64,000 nt of DNA from Ciona savignyi (Eukaryota > Chordata > Ascidiacea > Phlebobranchia > Cionidae). Where the stretch lies: assembly GCA_000149265.1 (NCBI GenBank), contig CH003204.1:412966-476965 (forward strand), written 5' to 3'. Made by a program: the position numbers and the translations under genes. Positions 21,349 to 32,696 of the stretch are shown here, piece after piece (positions within the stretch are counted from its first letter, which is position 1; the number at the start of each line of letters is the position of its first letter). A model generated the notes under the pieces. The model was not told the origin of the DNA. It did no database searches and saw only the letters and a list, made by a program, of their open reading frames with translations.

Positions 21349-24300
21349 AAACAGGAATATTCTATCCTAACCTATTGGATTAGTGAAATTGTCTGTTGCA
21401 TTGGTGCATGCAGTTATATGGTTTTCCCGATGCTGTTTAAGCTTGTTTAACACTTTCCTCCTATTATGGTACATTTTTGAACTACCCTCTTAAAACGGCT
21501 AATTCCCAGCAACAATCATTTGGTTCCTTGCTTGGGAACACTTTCAGTTAAGAGTGTGAAATTTGTTATGCAAATACTGAAACACCTTCTACATAACGAA
21601 ATTACTCCTTAAATATTTGATTTATTTTATATTAAACTACTGATCTAGGCCGTGAGGCTAATTTAATGTGTGATCAAGTCACGGAAGTACTGGTGAATAA
21701 ACAATATGATAAACCTTTCCTGAAAAATATACATATGATAAACCTTGTGTTAAAAATATACATATAGAATCTTGTGTAAATAATTTATTTTTAAAGCAAT
21801 AAATTTTACATATAATAAAAAATATACCAAACCGGTTGTTTAAAAATATATTGAATTGGTTGTTTAATTATTTCTGAATCAGCAAAAATATATTGAATTG
21901 CAGCAAAATATACCTCAAAACCGAGTTTCCTGCTATCATTTACGGTGTACGCCACACAGACGTCCGTGGCGACACCACAAACAAACACGCGTTCAATACC
22001 CTTCGTTTGCAATATTTTTCGCAATTCTGTTTCATGGATGCCATCGTTGTCGAAAAACGCAGAATACGAGTCTAAAGATGTGGAAATGCCTTTCTTTATC
22101 ATGAAACTGCCAGCTACAACCTGTAATAAACATTGGTCATATAAGGCAGTGGTCACCAATTCCCTGTCTGCAGACCAGTTGGTATCGTGCCAAAGGAGCT
22201 GCATATTTAACTTCTATTTTCTTCCATTTTATTTTTATACTGCATACCGTATATACTCGCAGATCGGTCGCAATTTCTTTCTTATATTTAATAAAAAATA
22301 TATAGGTGCGACCAATTCGCTCAACAGAAGTGCAAATGGCCACCAAATCGGAACAAAATGAAAGTTTTCGGCTATTGCAAGTTATTTATAAAAATCCTAT
22401 GGTCTGCGCTTGTGTACATTCACTTATTATCGCTTACAGATGTCGCTAAACATATTTTGATTATATTAAGCCCTACAAAAAATAGGAAGTTATCTATTCA
22501 AAAAAGCTAGGAAAGGGCATTTTAAATCCCTAGATTTTCAGTGTGATTTATGTGCGAGTCAACTCTAATTTAAACTTTTTTTAACACAAAACAAATAGTG
22601 AGACCTATAGGCGAGTATGTTCGGTAGTTTTTTGACACTCAATTGTTTTGAAAATTTCTTGTAGTTGTTTGTTATATTCTATTTTCAAAGTCTTTACACA
22701 ATAGTCCCCAATAATAACGCTTAGTTACCCAGCAGACCTATATAAAGCAGAGAAACCACATCTTCCCATACAATACCTACATTGAGGTCCTTATGAAGCT
22801 CAGCTCCCCAGGAGCCCTGGATACAATGTACAGGCCACAATACTTGTTCTCTACGAACACCATTGTCAACATCGAACACAACTCGATTGTAAACTTGAGC
22901 AACATCAGTGTTCACCTGCAGTAGATATTTAACGTAAAGTAATTAGTTTATTTTGCCCTGGTATTAAATAACAACAAGTTAAACAAATATTAACATGTGA
23001 ACAGAGATAAACATCGTTAATTTTGAAAAATTTAAAGACTTTTAATGCGATCAGGAATAAAGCTATACCTTGTTATTAAGATATTGAATACTATTCATGT
23101 AATATACCAGCGTACCAAGAACTTAATTTTCCCACATCTGGCCTGCCGACTAGAAAAGTTGCCCAACCCTGTCCTAAACTAAACTGTCCTGATGTTTTAC
23201 GGACCAGTTATGTTGACTTGTTTTAACAAACGCCACCTTTTCCTATTGCTTTCATGGTATTAATAATTGGGTATATTCCAACTGTCAACAAAAAGCCTAC
23301 AATAGACAATTTGAACCACCCTAGCAGACAAATAGCACTTTCGCAGTAAATACATTACAATATTAAACCCAGACTTTAAAAGACAAAATTCATATGGAGC
23401 TGCAAAATGTATTAACTTGTAATTTTTACCAGCACACTACAGGATTAAACAATAGAGTGGATCAATGGTTTTGCAAAATATAGAGGCACACCGGAGTAAT
23501 GCAAATGGCAAGATTACCTAAAGTCCTGGGAAAAAACCACTAAACAAACCAATATCCCACATGCAAGGCAGATTATTCTACTCACAGCTGACTCCGCATG
23601 TTGTTTAAACTTCGTTGCATTTGTAACAAAAGAAATATGATCAGCTGGATGCCAATCCAAAAGTATACGCCACAGACATCCCCATGCCTCCATCTTCGCC
23701 AATGAGTTGATAACTTCTACAATTTCTTCACCATTCTAAGTTAAAATAGTAAGTGAAATGAAACGAAGTTAATAGGTGTATTTTCTTGGGAGTATCTAGA
23801 TGATTTGAATTATGTGTATCGTATTTTTATGTATATCAAGATTACGAATATATTTTTCGTTTATTATGTGTAGCGTGATTATGACTAGTGTACATAATGT
23901 GAATTATGTGATTAGTATCCTGGTTGGTAAAGAGACGCATCATAAGGATTATCAAGTAACTTCACAATCCAGTTGCTAAATCAGATCCATATACAGTGTG
24001 TTCTAATTAATAAAGATTACAATTGTTGTACCCAACCAAACAGAATCCACTAGGTTGGTCCAACGGTTTTAAAGGGTTTAACTCTTTGCGATATATCGCG
24101 AGTTGGTGTGAAAACATGGTATCCCGCGTTCCACATAAATAGGTGCAAATCTAAAAAACGATTTCTCTGCAATGCGTAATGGTAGAGACCAGCTATGGCT
24201 CATTCGATCAAGGAAACCCTCTAATTTATTCTCTGTAATTTTCATGGAGAAATATTAAAAATGCGAGGAGTGATAGCCTTTCTCTTTCAAGGCTTCGCCT

Positions 24301-25476
24301 CTTATTTCTATCGATTTTACACGAATTTACACATGACTAACTCAGCCAATAGGAGTCGTGTTAACTTGCGGAGAAGTTTTTTTTGTCAAGCAAGTCTTTC
24401 TTCACATTCTCTGTGAATTTCGTGCCGTTGAGATAAAAAGGAGAGCGTTGGTGTCGTTTTCGCAGCAGGCGGTTTGCTTTGTGTTCACCAAAGCATGAAT
24501 CCAGCTGGGCCTGCTGAGCGCACGATAACGAAAAAGGCGGCGAGACTAGCTAGTTCGGTGTGCGCTGCTTTAAAGAATATCATACAATTCGAGAATATTG
24601 GATATAGTAATTGTGTTTGTTTGCTTTTGAATGCCCTTTTACACTTCCTTCACTGTTCTTTTTATACTTTTTACTATTTCAGTTTTACAAAACTAAAAAC
24701 TCCAATGCGTTTTGGTTCAATTTTTCATAATATAGTTAGAATAAAGGAAAACTTCAATTAGGACTAGTAAAAAAACTACTAAAGATAAAAATACAGTTCA
24801 AATTTTCCTGAGTACAAAAACTATTGGACAATCTACATTCCAATTTTCATATCATTTGGGCATACCAATAATTAGTGAGTATTTCGTTTGTCGGTGCACC
24901 TCAAATTTGTCAAAGTTGAGAAGAATTTTCTTTACATATAAAGTGGTGTTCACTAAAATTTACATAATATATTTTTTATTGGAGGTAGACTCTAGGTAAG
25001 CGGCTTGTTTAAAAGAAAGGGTAAATTATCTTTCCAATTATACTAAATATTAAATCATAGCATAAACTTTTGAAAAACTGTGCTAATTTGAAAATGACTA
25101 AAAATTGTAAAAAACACTGCGGGACAGCATGTTTGAATTAATGCATTTAGCCGGAAGTGAAAGAGTTAATTGAGAACACATTATTAGCAAGTGGTTGGTT
25201 TTACACAGGAATTTCGCATGCTATTCCTCCAACTTTAGCAGCGTACTGTTGTGTTACGTAGGCTTATTTACTATCCTAATAATATAAATTCTTTTTACTT
25301 CGGTGATTATTATTTTTGAAATTTTAATGATTTATTTTTAGTCTTGTTTATTTATTGGCCAACAGTGTGAATAATAAGATTTTACCAACCTCGTGTGCTG
25401 GACATTCCTTTAATGCTAAAGATCCTGTCAAAAAATCGTTCTGCATATCCACAATTATGAGAGCGGACTTCACCAT
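21148..25476 (-). CDS. Nicotinamidase (isochorismatase-fold amidohydrolase)
   Basis: Hydrolyses nicotinamide to nicotinate in NAD salvage; the enzyme is found in invertebrates, fungi and bacteria but not vertebrates. Exons: 25390-25476, 23586-23735, 22781-22915, 21914-22120, 21148-21297; every junction is phase 0, giving 242 residues. Family motifs appear in order: ALIIVDMQNDF (catalytic Asp at 10), LLDWHPADHISF (metal-binding Asp56, His58, His62), LWPVHCIQGSWGAEL, MIKKG (catalytic Lys at 133/134), DSYSAF, and CGVATDVCVAYT with the nucleophile Cys near 179. No signal peptide, so probably cytosolic. A piggyBac-like relic fills much of intron 1. The terminal exon reads through a possible donor (GAG|gtaact) into a stop; a further short exon is possible. 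That exon is duplicated at 17432-17581. Confidence 0.9.
23105..23170 (-). mobile_element. Fragment of hAT-like MITE in nicotinamidase intron
   Basis: On the minus strand it reads CAGGGTTGGGCAACTTTTCT followed by agtcggcaggccagatgtgg, matching the left end of 48922-49106. Only this end remains. Confidence 0.55.
24082..25165. mobile_element. piggyBac-like relic with TTAA flanks
   Basis: Both ends abut TTAA (24078-24081, 25166-25169) and begin CTCTTT in inverted orientation (CTCTTTGCGATATATCGCG on the left; ...CCGGAAGTGAAAGAG on the right), the arrangement expected of piggyBac elements. At 1,084 bp it is too short for a full transposase. A short open frame at 24494 (MNPAGPAERTITKKAARLAS) may be a remnant; I could not match it. 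It sits in intron 1 of the nicotinamidase gene. TTAA is common in AT-rich DNA, so this stays tentative. Confidence 0.5.
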
Positions 25477-26200
25477 TTTTACAGCAGTTTGCAGTTTGTG
25501 ACACTAACCTTAAATCTTAATAAAACTAAGTAAAGATAAAAGGTAAACAATAAAAAGGAGGAAAAACGGAAGAAGGAAAACACACTAGTTTAGTTTATAT
25601 TTTCGCTCCTTCGTTACATTAAAGATAATTGAAAAGATTAATTAAAGTCAAGGAGACTGCATTAAACGGACAAACTACAGTAGTTGAAACAAGTTATTAA
25701 ATAGACGTGGTATAATTAGGAAAAATAAATGTGACTCCACAAGAAGGACAATGGAAAAGTTGCACACTAAAATAAAAGCTTGGTAATGAATGTTACAGCT
25801 AGGGGTATTTTCAGGGTTAGGGATTATAATTTATGTCAGGAATCAGGGCAAGAGTTTTTTTTTTAATTTGCAGTTTTCCTTACATTACTCCTTTATCTTC
25901 ATGCCGTCTCTTTATCTTAAATAATAGCCCTAATCCTATGGAATTACAGTAACCAAGTAAACTGACATATACCCACAATTTTTACATGCATTGCGCAACT
26001 AGCCTAACATTGTGACCTGTCTGTTTGCAATGAAATTTTTAAAAGAGGAACCAAATCCGGGTCAAAACATGCAAGCGTGAATTTACCTAATGACGTCAAG
26101 AAGAGTAATGTATTGTTGTCGGGGTTTCCCCAGTAACCATCATAATGTCATGCAACATAGAAAACCATAAATCAACATAGAAAACCAAAAGTTAAAGATA
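25477..26200. other. Upstream region of the nicotinamidase gene
   Basis: AT-rich and without recognised exons. It should contain the promoter for the minus-strand gene. The part near 25800 carries 'cagggttaggg'-type words seen in other dispersed repeats. Confidence 0.3.
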
Positions 26201-26205
26201 ATAGA

Positions 26206-26312
26206 TACGGTCGTGTTCCCAATTGGTTAAAGCGACCGATACATATATTGACCTATTCATAAACGGTCTAAGTGACGAGCCCACCATGGGTTTGAAACTT
26301 GGCTCGGTAAAG
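26206..26312 (+). repeat. tRNA-Ser/Leu-like short repeat, plus copy
   Basis: Head 'tacggtcgtgttcccaattg', 'gcgaccgatacatata', and tail 'catgggtttgaaacttggct'. It is more diverged than the copy at 29139. Confidence 0.7.
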
Positions 26313-26477
26313 AAATAAACAACTAGGAACCCGTTGCTCCACCCGCGGACTTAACTACGTTTTCAAACTTATCCAACCCACCGTCACCGTACCCCTCGAC
26401 CATGAGTGAAAATGTGAAGTAATAAATTGTTTGATAGATGAAAGCTAAACTGTATTGCCGATCAAAAATAAGTAAAC

Positions 26478-26595
26478 GCATACAATACCCGGTATTCCCA
26501 GGCGGTCACCCATCCAAGTACTAACCGGGCCCGACGTTGGTTAACTTCCCAGATCGGACGAGATCGGGTGTTCTCATCGTGGTATGGTCGTAGGC
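26478..26595 (-). rRNA. 5S: 5S ribosomal RNA gene
   Basis: On the minus strand, 118 nt beginning GCCTACGACCATACCACGAT and holding the highly conserved CCCGATCTCGTCCGATCT, GGTTAGTACTTGGATGGG and GACCGCCTGGGAATACC blocks, including the internal control box C region. The 5' and 3' ends pair with about one mismatch. A T-run terminator follows (minus, 26466-26471). The internal A box (AAGTTAACCAACGTCGG) differs from the vertebrate form, so a recently diverged copy or pseudogene cannot be excluded. It is a single gene here, not part of an array. Confidence 0.88.
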
Positions 26596-27749
26596 GATTA
26601 TTCTTCGCGAAACAGCGCTTATAACGCCAATGATTGTGACGTAACACGAGTTAATAATCAAACACGTTCGGTATACTTGGTATTAATGTTTGGTTATACT
26701 GTATTTTGCACGACAACGATAATAATCGTACTAACAGAAAATATAGAACATTAGTTATAACTCATCAATTTATAACATTTCGTTCCTTTATTACGATTGT
26801 AAAGTTAGAATTAAATTGATTTTTATGGTGCTTCTGTTAAGTTTACTTATATATTTCCGGTTCGTTGAGATATTTCCGGTTCTTTGATTTTTGGATTGTG
26901 TTGTTCACTTTGATTGTTTGATCGCAGGTTTCCGTGTTGCATTCCGGAGTTTTAGATATTTTGATGAAATCACATGGTGCGTGAGGTTAAATGCAACTAC
27001 AAACACTCCACAATAATGAAGTTGTCCAGATACCATAATCGCACAATGAGGAAGCGAGAGAGCTCTCGATTGTGACGTAACACTATCAAACACTGGAATT
27101 CTAGTACAGTATTACTGGTTTAATTTGAATTTAAAGAAGTTTGATAATAAGCGTGGCAACGTGAAATAACTTTAAACGACAACACAACAGGGCAAGCGAA
27201 ACATTTTCGTCGCTTCATTCCACATTTGGTACGCTGACTGGAGAGTTCCATGTAATTCATTTGACTCTAAATAGTCGTCCATGCGCATTGCGTATTTCCC
27301 GGAACTTTGACAAGTAGGATGAATTTGAGACTGAACGGTGGTTTGGGAGTCGTCTTTAACAATTCCGTTCTTTTTGTCAGCGGTGGTACATGGACTGCTT
27401 TAGGAGGCGTTCAACCAATTATTATCTATGGTAGTAGGCCAGTAGAGAACAATTGATTTGAAAACTGGTGCTTCGGGAAGTTTAAATTTTCGAAATTGAC
27501 TGCACTTGAATAGATTAGCTACAAGAGTAAAATCAATGCACTCGAAACTCATTCAATTAAATCCTCCATAATACTCAGCACAGGAATTATACAATGCTCA
27601 TTCATACTTTATTTGCCCATCAACTACTGAGTATCAGTTAGTCCAACGGAAATAATATTTCGATCCGGTCGCTCATGTATATTGCGAGCAGTGTTAAAAC
27701 GTATGCTTATAACAGTTGTCGTACGTGTTGATGATATATTGGACTAAAC

Positions 27750-29906
27750 ATGTCTGCTGTACGTAATTTTGGGTTGTTTGTCACTTTAGTTGCCGTAATA
27801 TTTGTCGTGGAAATTGAAGGTGAGTCATTTTATGTTATTTGTGTGGATAATTTAAATAGATGTTCCATGCTTAGTGAAGATAAATTAAGGTATTAAATCT
27901 GGTGGAAGAGACCTGGTCAAGTAATCCTTGTGTGGGGAAAAGGAAAGGAGGGGAGATAATACTGTGACGTCTCAATCATATATAACGCACTGCAATAGCT
28001 CTGGTATAACCCGACGATGGGCGCGAGGTGATCTGACGATTACCCATGTTTAACCACGTTGGTTTTCCCATTCACGGGGATAAACATGAATGTCATGCTA
28101 CTACACCTCGTAGTTAACGGAATAAAATTCCTTCCGTTTTTGTTCAAATCATTACTAGGTTCGCAAAAATCAACGTTGGCGCTCGGTTTCGATTGCGCAA
28201 CCTTTAAACCCCAAGATTTAAACCGTTTTACAGCTAACCTGGTGGAAATATATGACAACTTTGAAGTTTCTTCTGAAAGTTCAGGCAACATTATCCCTTA
28301 CACACTGATTCAGTCAAACAATAATGTTGCACCAGTGCTGTATTCGGATGAAGCTGTGAGGGTATGTCTAAGGTGGTCGGTTGAGAACAATATGTTCATG
28401 CGGCGCATGAGTGTGTTTGGGTCGGTGATTTGACGCAATAATTTCGCGCAATTCTGGGAACCCGACGATGGGCACAAGGTGATCTGATGATTAACCGTGT
28501 GCTAATAACCCCCCTTGGGTTCCCATTCACGAAAATCAATATGAATATTCTGTCCTAACAAGAAAATAGAGTCCATTTAGTAATATGGAATGCGCAATTA
28601 AACCAACATTCCAGCTGTAATTACAATATTTTAAAGATAAACACCCCTTTCCAATATTTTAAAGATAAAATTCCATAGTTTTAGTATTTTAAAGTTTAAA
28701 GATAAACACCTCTTAGTAGTTAGGGTTAGTTCTGGGGTTGGTATAAGTGTTTAGAGCATGGTTAAAATTAATTTCCATAGTTTTCGTTAGTAGTTTCCAT
28801 ATTTCCTGCAATATTTTAAAGATAAACACCTCTTCCCACATTGCAGGGCACGAAGTACACGATCATTATGTTCGACCCAGACGCACCGACCCCGAGTAAC
28901 CCAACCTCCAGAAATTGGTTGCATTGGGGGGTTGAGAATGTGGACGGGAAGTACTTGGATGGGAGGAGCAGACTGGACGTGGAGGAGTTCACGGGGAACA
29001 CATTCATGAGTTAGTTGTTTTGGTGGGGTGATATGATGTCGTGAGTGTGTCCGGGGGTCGTGGTGTGAGGACGATACGCTAGGTGGCGCACTGGATGAAA
29101 GCTCGTGGGTTAATTGCGGGAACCGTGTGCACCATGTGTACGGTCGTGTGGCCGAATGGTTAACGCGACCGATACATATACCGACTTATATACAAAAATA
29201 TGGGCCTTAGCAACGAACCCGTTATGGGATCGAAACTAAGCCCGGTTAAAAAAAACGTTTGCTACATGTGTACGGTCGTGTGGCCGGATGGTGAACGCGA
29301 CCAATTGTGTGCAAACTCGTTCTTGGTAATCTTCTACGTTAACGTTGGCTGATCGGAACCAAATTCACTTGGTTTAGCGTGCTGTGTGTGGAACCAGCCA
29401 AACTAACCAGTAACCAGCAAATCACCCCGTGCACCAGTAGCTGGCTAGTCGCTTGTGCATTTGGGCAAGCCACTTAACAGACATTGCCTGATCCCAGCGG
29501 ATTAATGGGTTCTACTAAATTAAAGGAAAATGTGAATCATACACGACACACTGCAATAGCTCCGGTACCCGATGGTGGGCGCGAGGTGATCTGACGATAA
29601 CTTTGTATAAATCCTTCAATTTGATTTCCCCGCCCACCATGATACAAACGAATCTTCCATTCTCGATTCTACTCCATCAAACAATCGACCGGACAATTGA
29701 AATTATGATTTGTTCCAGAATACACCGACCCGACACCGCCAGCTGGTTCCGGTTTGCATCGTTACGTCACAATGATGTTTCAACAAAACACAATGCTCCC
29801 ATCGATCCACATCGTGCAGAGAGCGCGATTCAACTTGGATCATTTTGTGGAGAGTTACAAATTAAATTTGATCGCCCAAACGGTGTTTCGCACTAAAATG
29901 AACTAA
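27750..29906 (+). CDS. Secreted phosphatidylethanolamine-binding protein (PEBP family)
   Basis: PEBP/RKIP-like proteins bind phospholipid head groups and small ligands. Exons: 27750-27819, 28159-28355, 28847-29009, 29719-29906; phases join for 205 residues. The first exon encodes a signal peptide ([20 protein letters not shown]), so this member is probably secreted, unlike cytosolic RKIP. The anion-binding signatures are present: DPDAP at about 99-103, [10 protein letters not shown] (His 115) and GSGLHRYV (His 157, Arg 158), spaced as in the family. AATAAA at 29982-29987 is a likely polyadenylation signal. Introns 1, 2 and 3 each hold SINE pieces; intron 3 also has two tRNA-like repeats. Neither DNA strand shows a nearby partner. 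Confidence 0.92.
27970..28097 (+). repeat. tRNA-derived SINE, 3' half, PEBP intron 1
   Basis: 'cactgcaatagctctggtat' through 'attcacggggataaacatga'; the head and core are missing. It lies just upstream of the exon 2 acceptor. Confidence 0.85.
28436..28558 (+). repeat. tRNA-derived SINE, 3' half, PEBP intron 2
   Basis: 'aacccgacgatgggcacaag', 'gtgatctgatgattaaccgt' and a tail ending 'atgaatattctgtcc'. Confidence 0.8.
29139..29304 (+). repeat. tRNA-Ser/Leu-like repeat, one full and one truncated copy
   Basis: 29139-29256 is the best copy: 'tacggtcgtgtggccgaatg', 'gttaacgcgaccgatacata', a 'gttatgggatcgaaact' B-box-like segment, and an A-rich end. Only the head repeats at 29271-29304. The 'GTGGCCGAATGGTTAA' word resembles the start of class II tRNAs. 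Confidence 0.8.
29425..29605 (+). repeat. tRNA-derived SINE, plus, PEBP intron 3
   Basis: It has 'gtgcatttgggcaagccact', 'cccagcggattaatgggttc' and 'gcgaggtgatctgacgat'. The tail is cut short. Confidence 0.85.
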
Positions 29907-32696
29907 ATGCTCCACATATTATGTGGTAATATATAAATGTTGTGTATTAGTGGGTTGGTGTAATGGTGATGTGGATTACTCAATAAATTGTAAAATCTAA
30001 AATACAAAACAGATTTAACTAGAGAGTACTTTCTTTTAATTGGCATAGAGTGTCCAATGGTCATTTATTAGAAAAAAACTTTTGATTAACGTCTCATGCC
30101 ATTGCAGTCAAACCTGTGACGAAAAAAAACGGAAAAAAAAGAAAAAAAACGGACAAAAACAGTATGTGTCACATTTTTCCAAATGGGACCCATAATAATC
30201 CACGGTCGCGTGGACGAATGGTAAACGCGACCGATACATATAACGATAAAAGTCCTATAAAACAGTTCTTAATGACAAGCCTATCATGGGATCCGAACTA
30301 AGCCCTGTAAGAAAAAAGCATAAATCATTTGGATTAGCATTTAAACCTGTAGTTAAACATCACTTAATTTGGAAAATTATTTTGGCGTGTAGTTATACAT
30401 TATTTAATTTGGATAACCATTTAGACGAGTTGTAAAATATACTTAATAGTTCATGCAGAACTGTAACCATCGGTAGGTTAATTCATATGCTCTCAATATA
30501 TACACATAATTTCTATGGGTAATTTAAATAAGGACTGAGATATTTCATAATTAAGCCCGTTACAACCCTACCTTTAAACATCCTGTTTAACTAATTGTAT
30601 GTGTTGATATTTGCATTAGCTTTAAAAAAATAAGGACAAAAAATCACATTGTATTACAAACTCTTAATACCAAAAGGTCAACATCTTAATACAACTATAG
30701 CATCAATGTATATCACATAAGATTATAGAGAAGTGTTGGCCCACACCAAAGAGTGGCCATTCCTCAAATATGTCATGTAATTAACACTTTTCACGTAATT
30801 GCTACGTAGTTCATTTCAAAGCGATAAATACTTGTAGATTGTACGCGCGGCATAGACAAAAATACACAAACAGGTTCTACAGTAACATGTAATCCACACG
30901 TTAGCACAATCAACAATCAATCAATCAATTAGTATAATTACACCATTACATTATAAGTTAAAAATTTCTCACGGTGGGAAACTGAGAATTGCTTCATTTT
31001 ATCATTTGATATTAACAGTATGGCACGTAACAAGTAGGCTACGTCATTAGCCCTAGGCACTGATGAAAAACGGAAATATTGGTTTCGGGCGTATCTAGCT
31101 TAAACGAGGCTTTAAATTTTTTTAATACAGTTTGAAGGTGGTAGGGAGACTACCAAGTTAACCAAATTATTATCCGTTTGCTGAATGTCAGTGTTGCAAG
31201 ACTTTAAAATAGGTTCGAATTTTCAGATAAAAAATATTTTGCTGGTACAATTAATTTAGATGAACTATTTAAATACAGTTTAAATATGCTAATTGTGTCG
31301 CCCGACAAACCACAAAAGTCGGTTTATCCGTCGAAACGCCTATCGCTCGCCAGTCAGACTTAATTTTAATCCCGGTCGTTTATTACTCGGTGACCTGTTG
31401 GTGTGCTTGTAATAAATGGGTTTAGAATATAATCCACCAAAATTAAAGGGCTATCATTTGTTATTTTCGCATTTGCACAGTGTTGAATATATCTATAGCT
31501 TAAACCAGTGTGTCTGGTAATTTTTACGTCCTTAGTGGTATGAAAGTTTATGTAATTAACTGTAATATACCGAATCTTTTTTAGCCAGTCCAAGTTATAA
31601 AGCTTTCAATTTTAATAAACTGTACAGGTAGAGTCAGCGCAAGTGGAAAATATATATTTTGTGCATGAACATATACGACGAATACACGAAATTCTTTACC
31701 ACCAATCGTAACCACGTAACATAGTCCGGAGAATCGCTTTCAAGCCGACCTGAAACGGTCTTATCAGTTCCCGAGACCGTCCAATACACATTGCGAGCTT
31801 ATATTCGACAGTAACCACCTGCCATAACGAGACATTTCATAGCCCTCGGCAGATATACTTCGGTCGTTAGTTTAACGCTCTTCATTGTTAAACAGGTGTT
31901 AAATATAACAACGTTTCATAATTGGTTAATTACAACGTTTAATAATTGATTTGTAGCACGTACATGATTTGTGACAGTAGATTCGTTAGGTTCTATATAG
32001 ACATATAAATAGATATATATTGTTACATGTTGGTTTTGTTACATTACAACACTATTATTTACTGTTGAAACGAATATTTTCATTATATATGTCATTAAGC
32101 TATTTTACAATTTAAAAGAATTAACATATTTGCAATAACTTAAAATGATTAACTTAATGAGCTCTCTTCTATTTTATCAAGTCATATATCGGAAACTGAA
32201 TACTGACAAACCAAAATCTCGTAGGTTAGTGAGTATTTGTGCGCCTGGGGGCCGGCCAGTAGCCGTCTAGATGTTGACTTCTGCTGGATGGTTTAGATTG
32301 AAATAAAAATAACGATTTGCTATTACAGTGTCAGTTTACTGCGGTCCCCAAAACTGATTTTTTACAACAATTATGGCTGTCGGTCAGCAACCACACTTTA
32401 ACTGTTATATATTTATTTGTGTAAGAAGGACGGTCCGCAAGTTTGTGTTAACATATTCGCAGAAAAAGCGTTAGATTATCTCTTTTGTGAGAAGAAATTC
32501 TTTACAAATGATTAGCAATAGACAGATGCTTTGCATGTCATAGGCGGATCCGTTTTAAGCGGATTTAATTATATTTGTCACACAATTACGTGAACTGTAT
32601 TGTGCGGCCTTGTTGTTAACCTATACACATAGGTTTTCGGGGTATAAAGACTGGAATCGCATATGATAGATAGTAGTATAGTATAACTCGGTTAAT
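29907..32696. other. Intergenic region between PEBP and the vWA gene
   Basis: AT-rich and without convincing exons. It holds a tRNA-like repeat (30201-30310) and a (tcaa)n tract near 30915-30935. Short open frames here (30116-30301, 31366-31593) lack splice or family support. The 3' part should hold the promoter of the vWA gene. Confidence 0.4.
30201..30310 (+). repeat. tRNA-Ser/Leu-like repeat, plus copy
   Basis: 'cacggtcgcgtggacgaatg', 'gtaaacgcgaccgatacata' and 'atcatgggatccgaactaag', followed by an A-rich end. Confidence 0.78.

Noticed and set aside
21139-21450. 103-codon plus-strand open frame
   Set aside because: It is antisense to the nicotinamidase terminal exon and lacks family support.
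21893-22361. Three plus-strand open frames over the nicotinamidase catalytic exon
   Set aside because: They mirror the minus-strand exon, which has matching motifs and splice sites.
24180-24420. Small nuclear RNA inside the nicotinamidase intron
   Set aside because: Compared from memory with U1, U2, U4, U5, U6, U11, U12, Y and vault RNAs; no diagnostic blocks were found.
24474-24761. 95-codon plus-strand open frame as a gene
   Set aside because: It lies in an intron, inside a probable piggyBac relic, with no domain recognised and a low-complexity second half.
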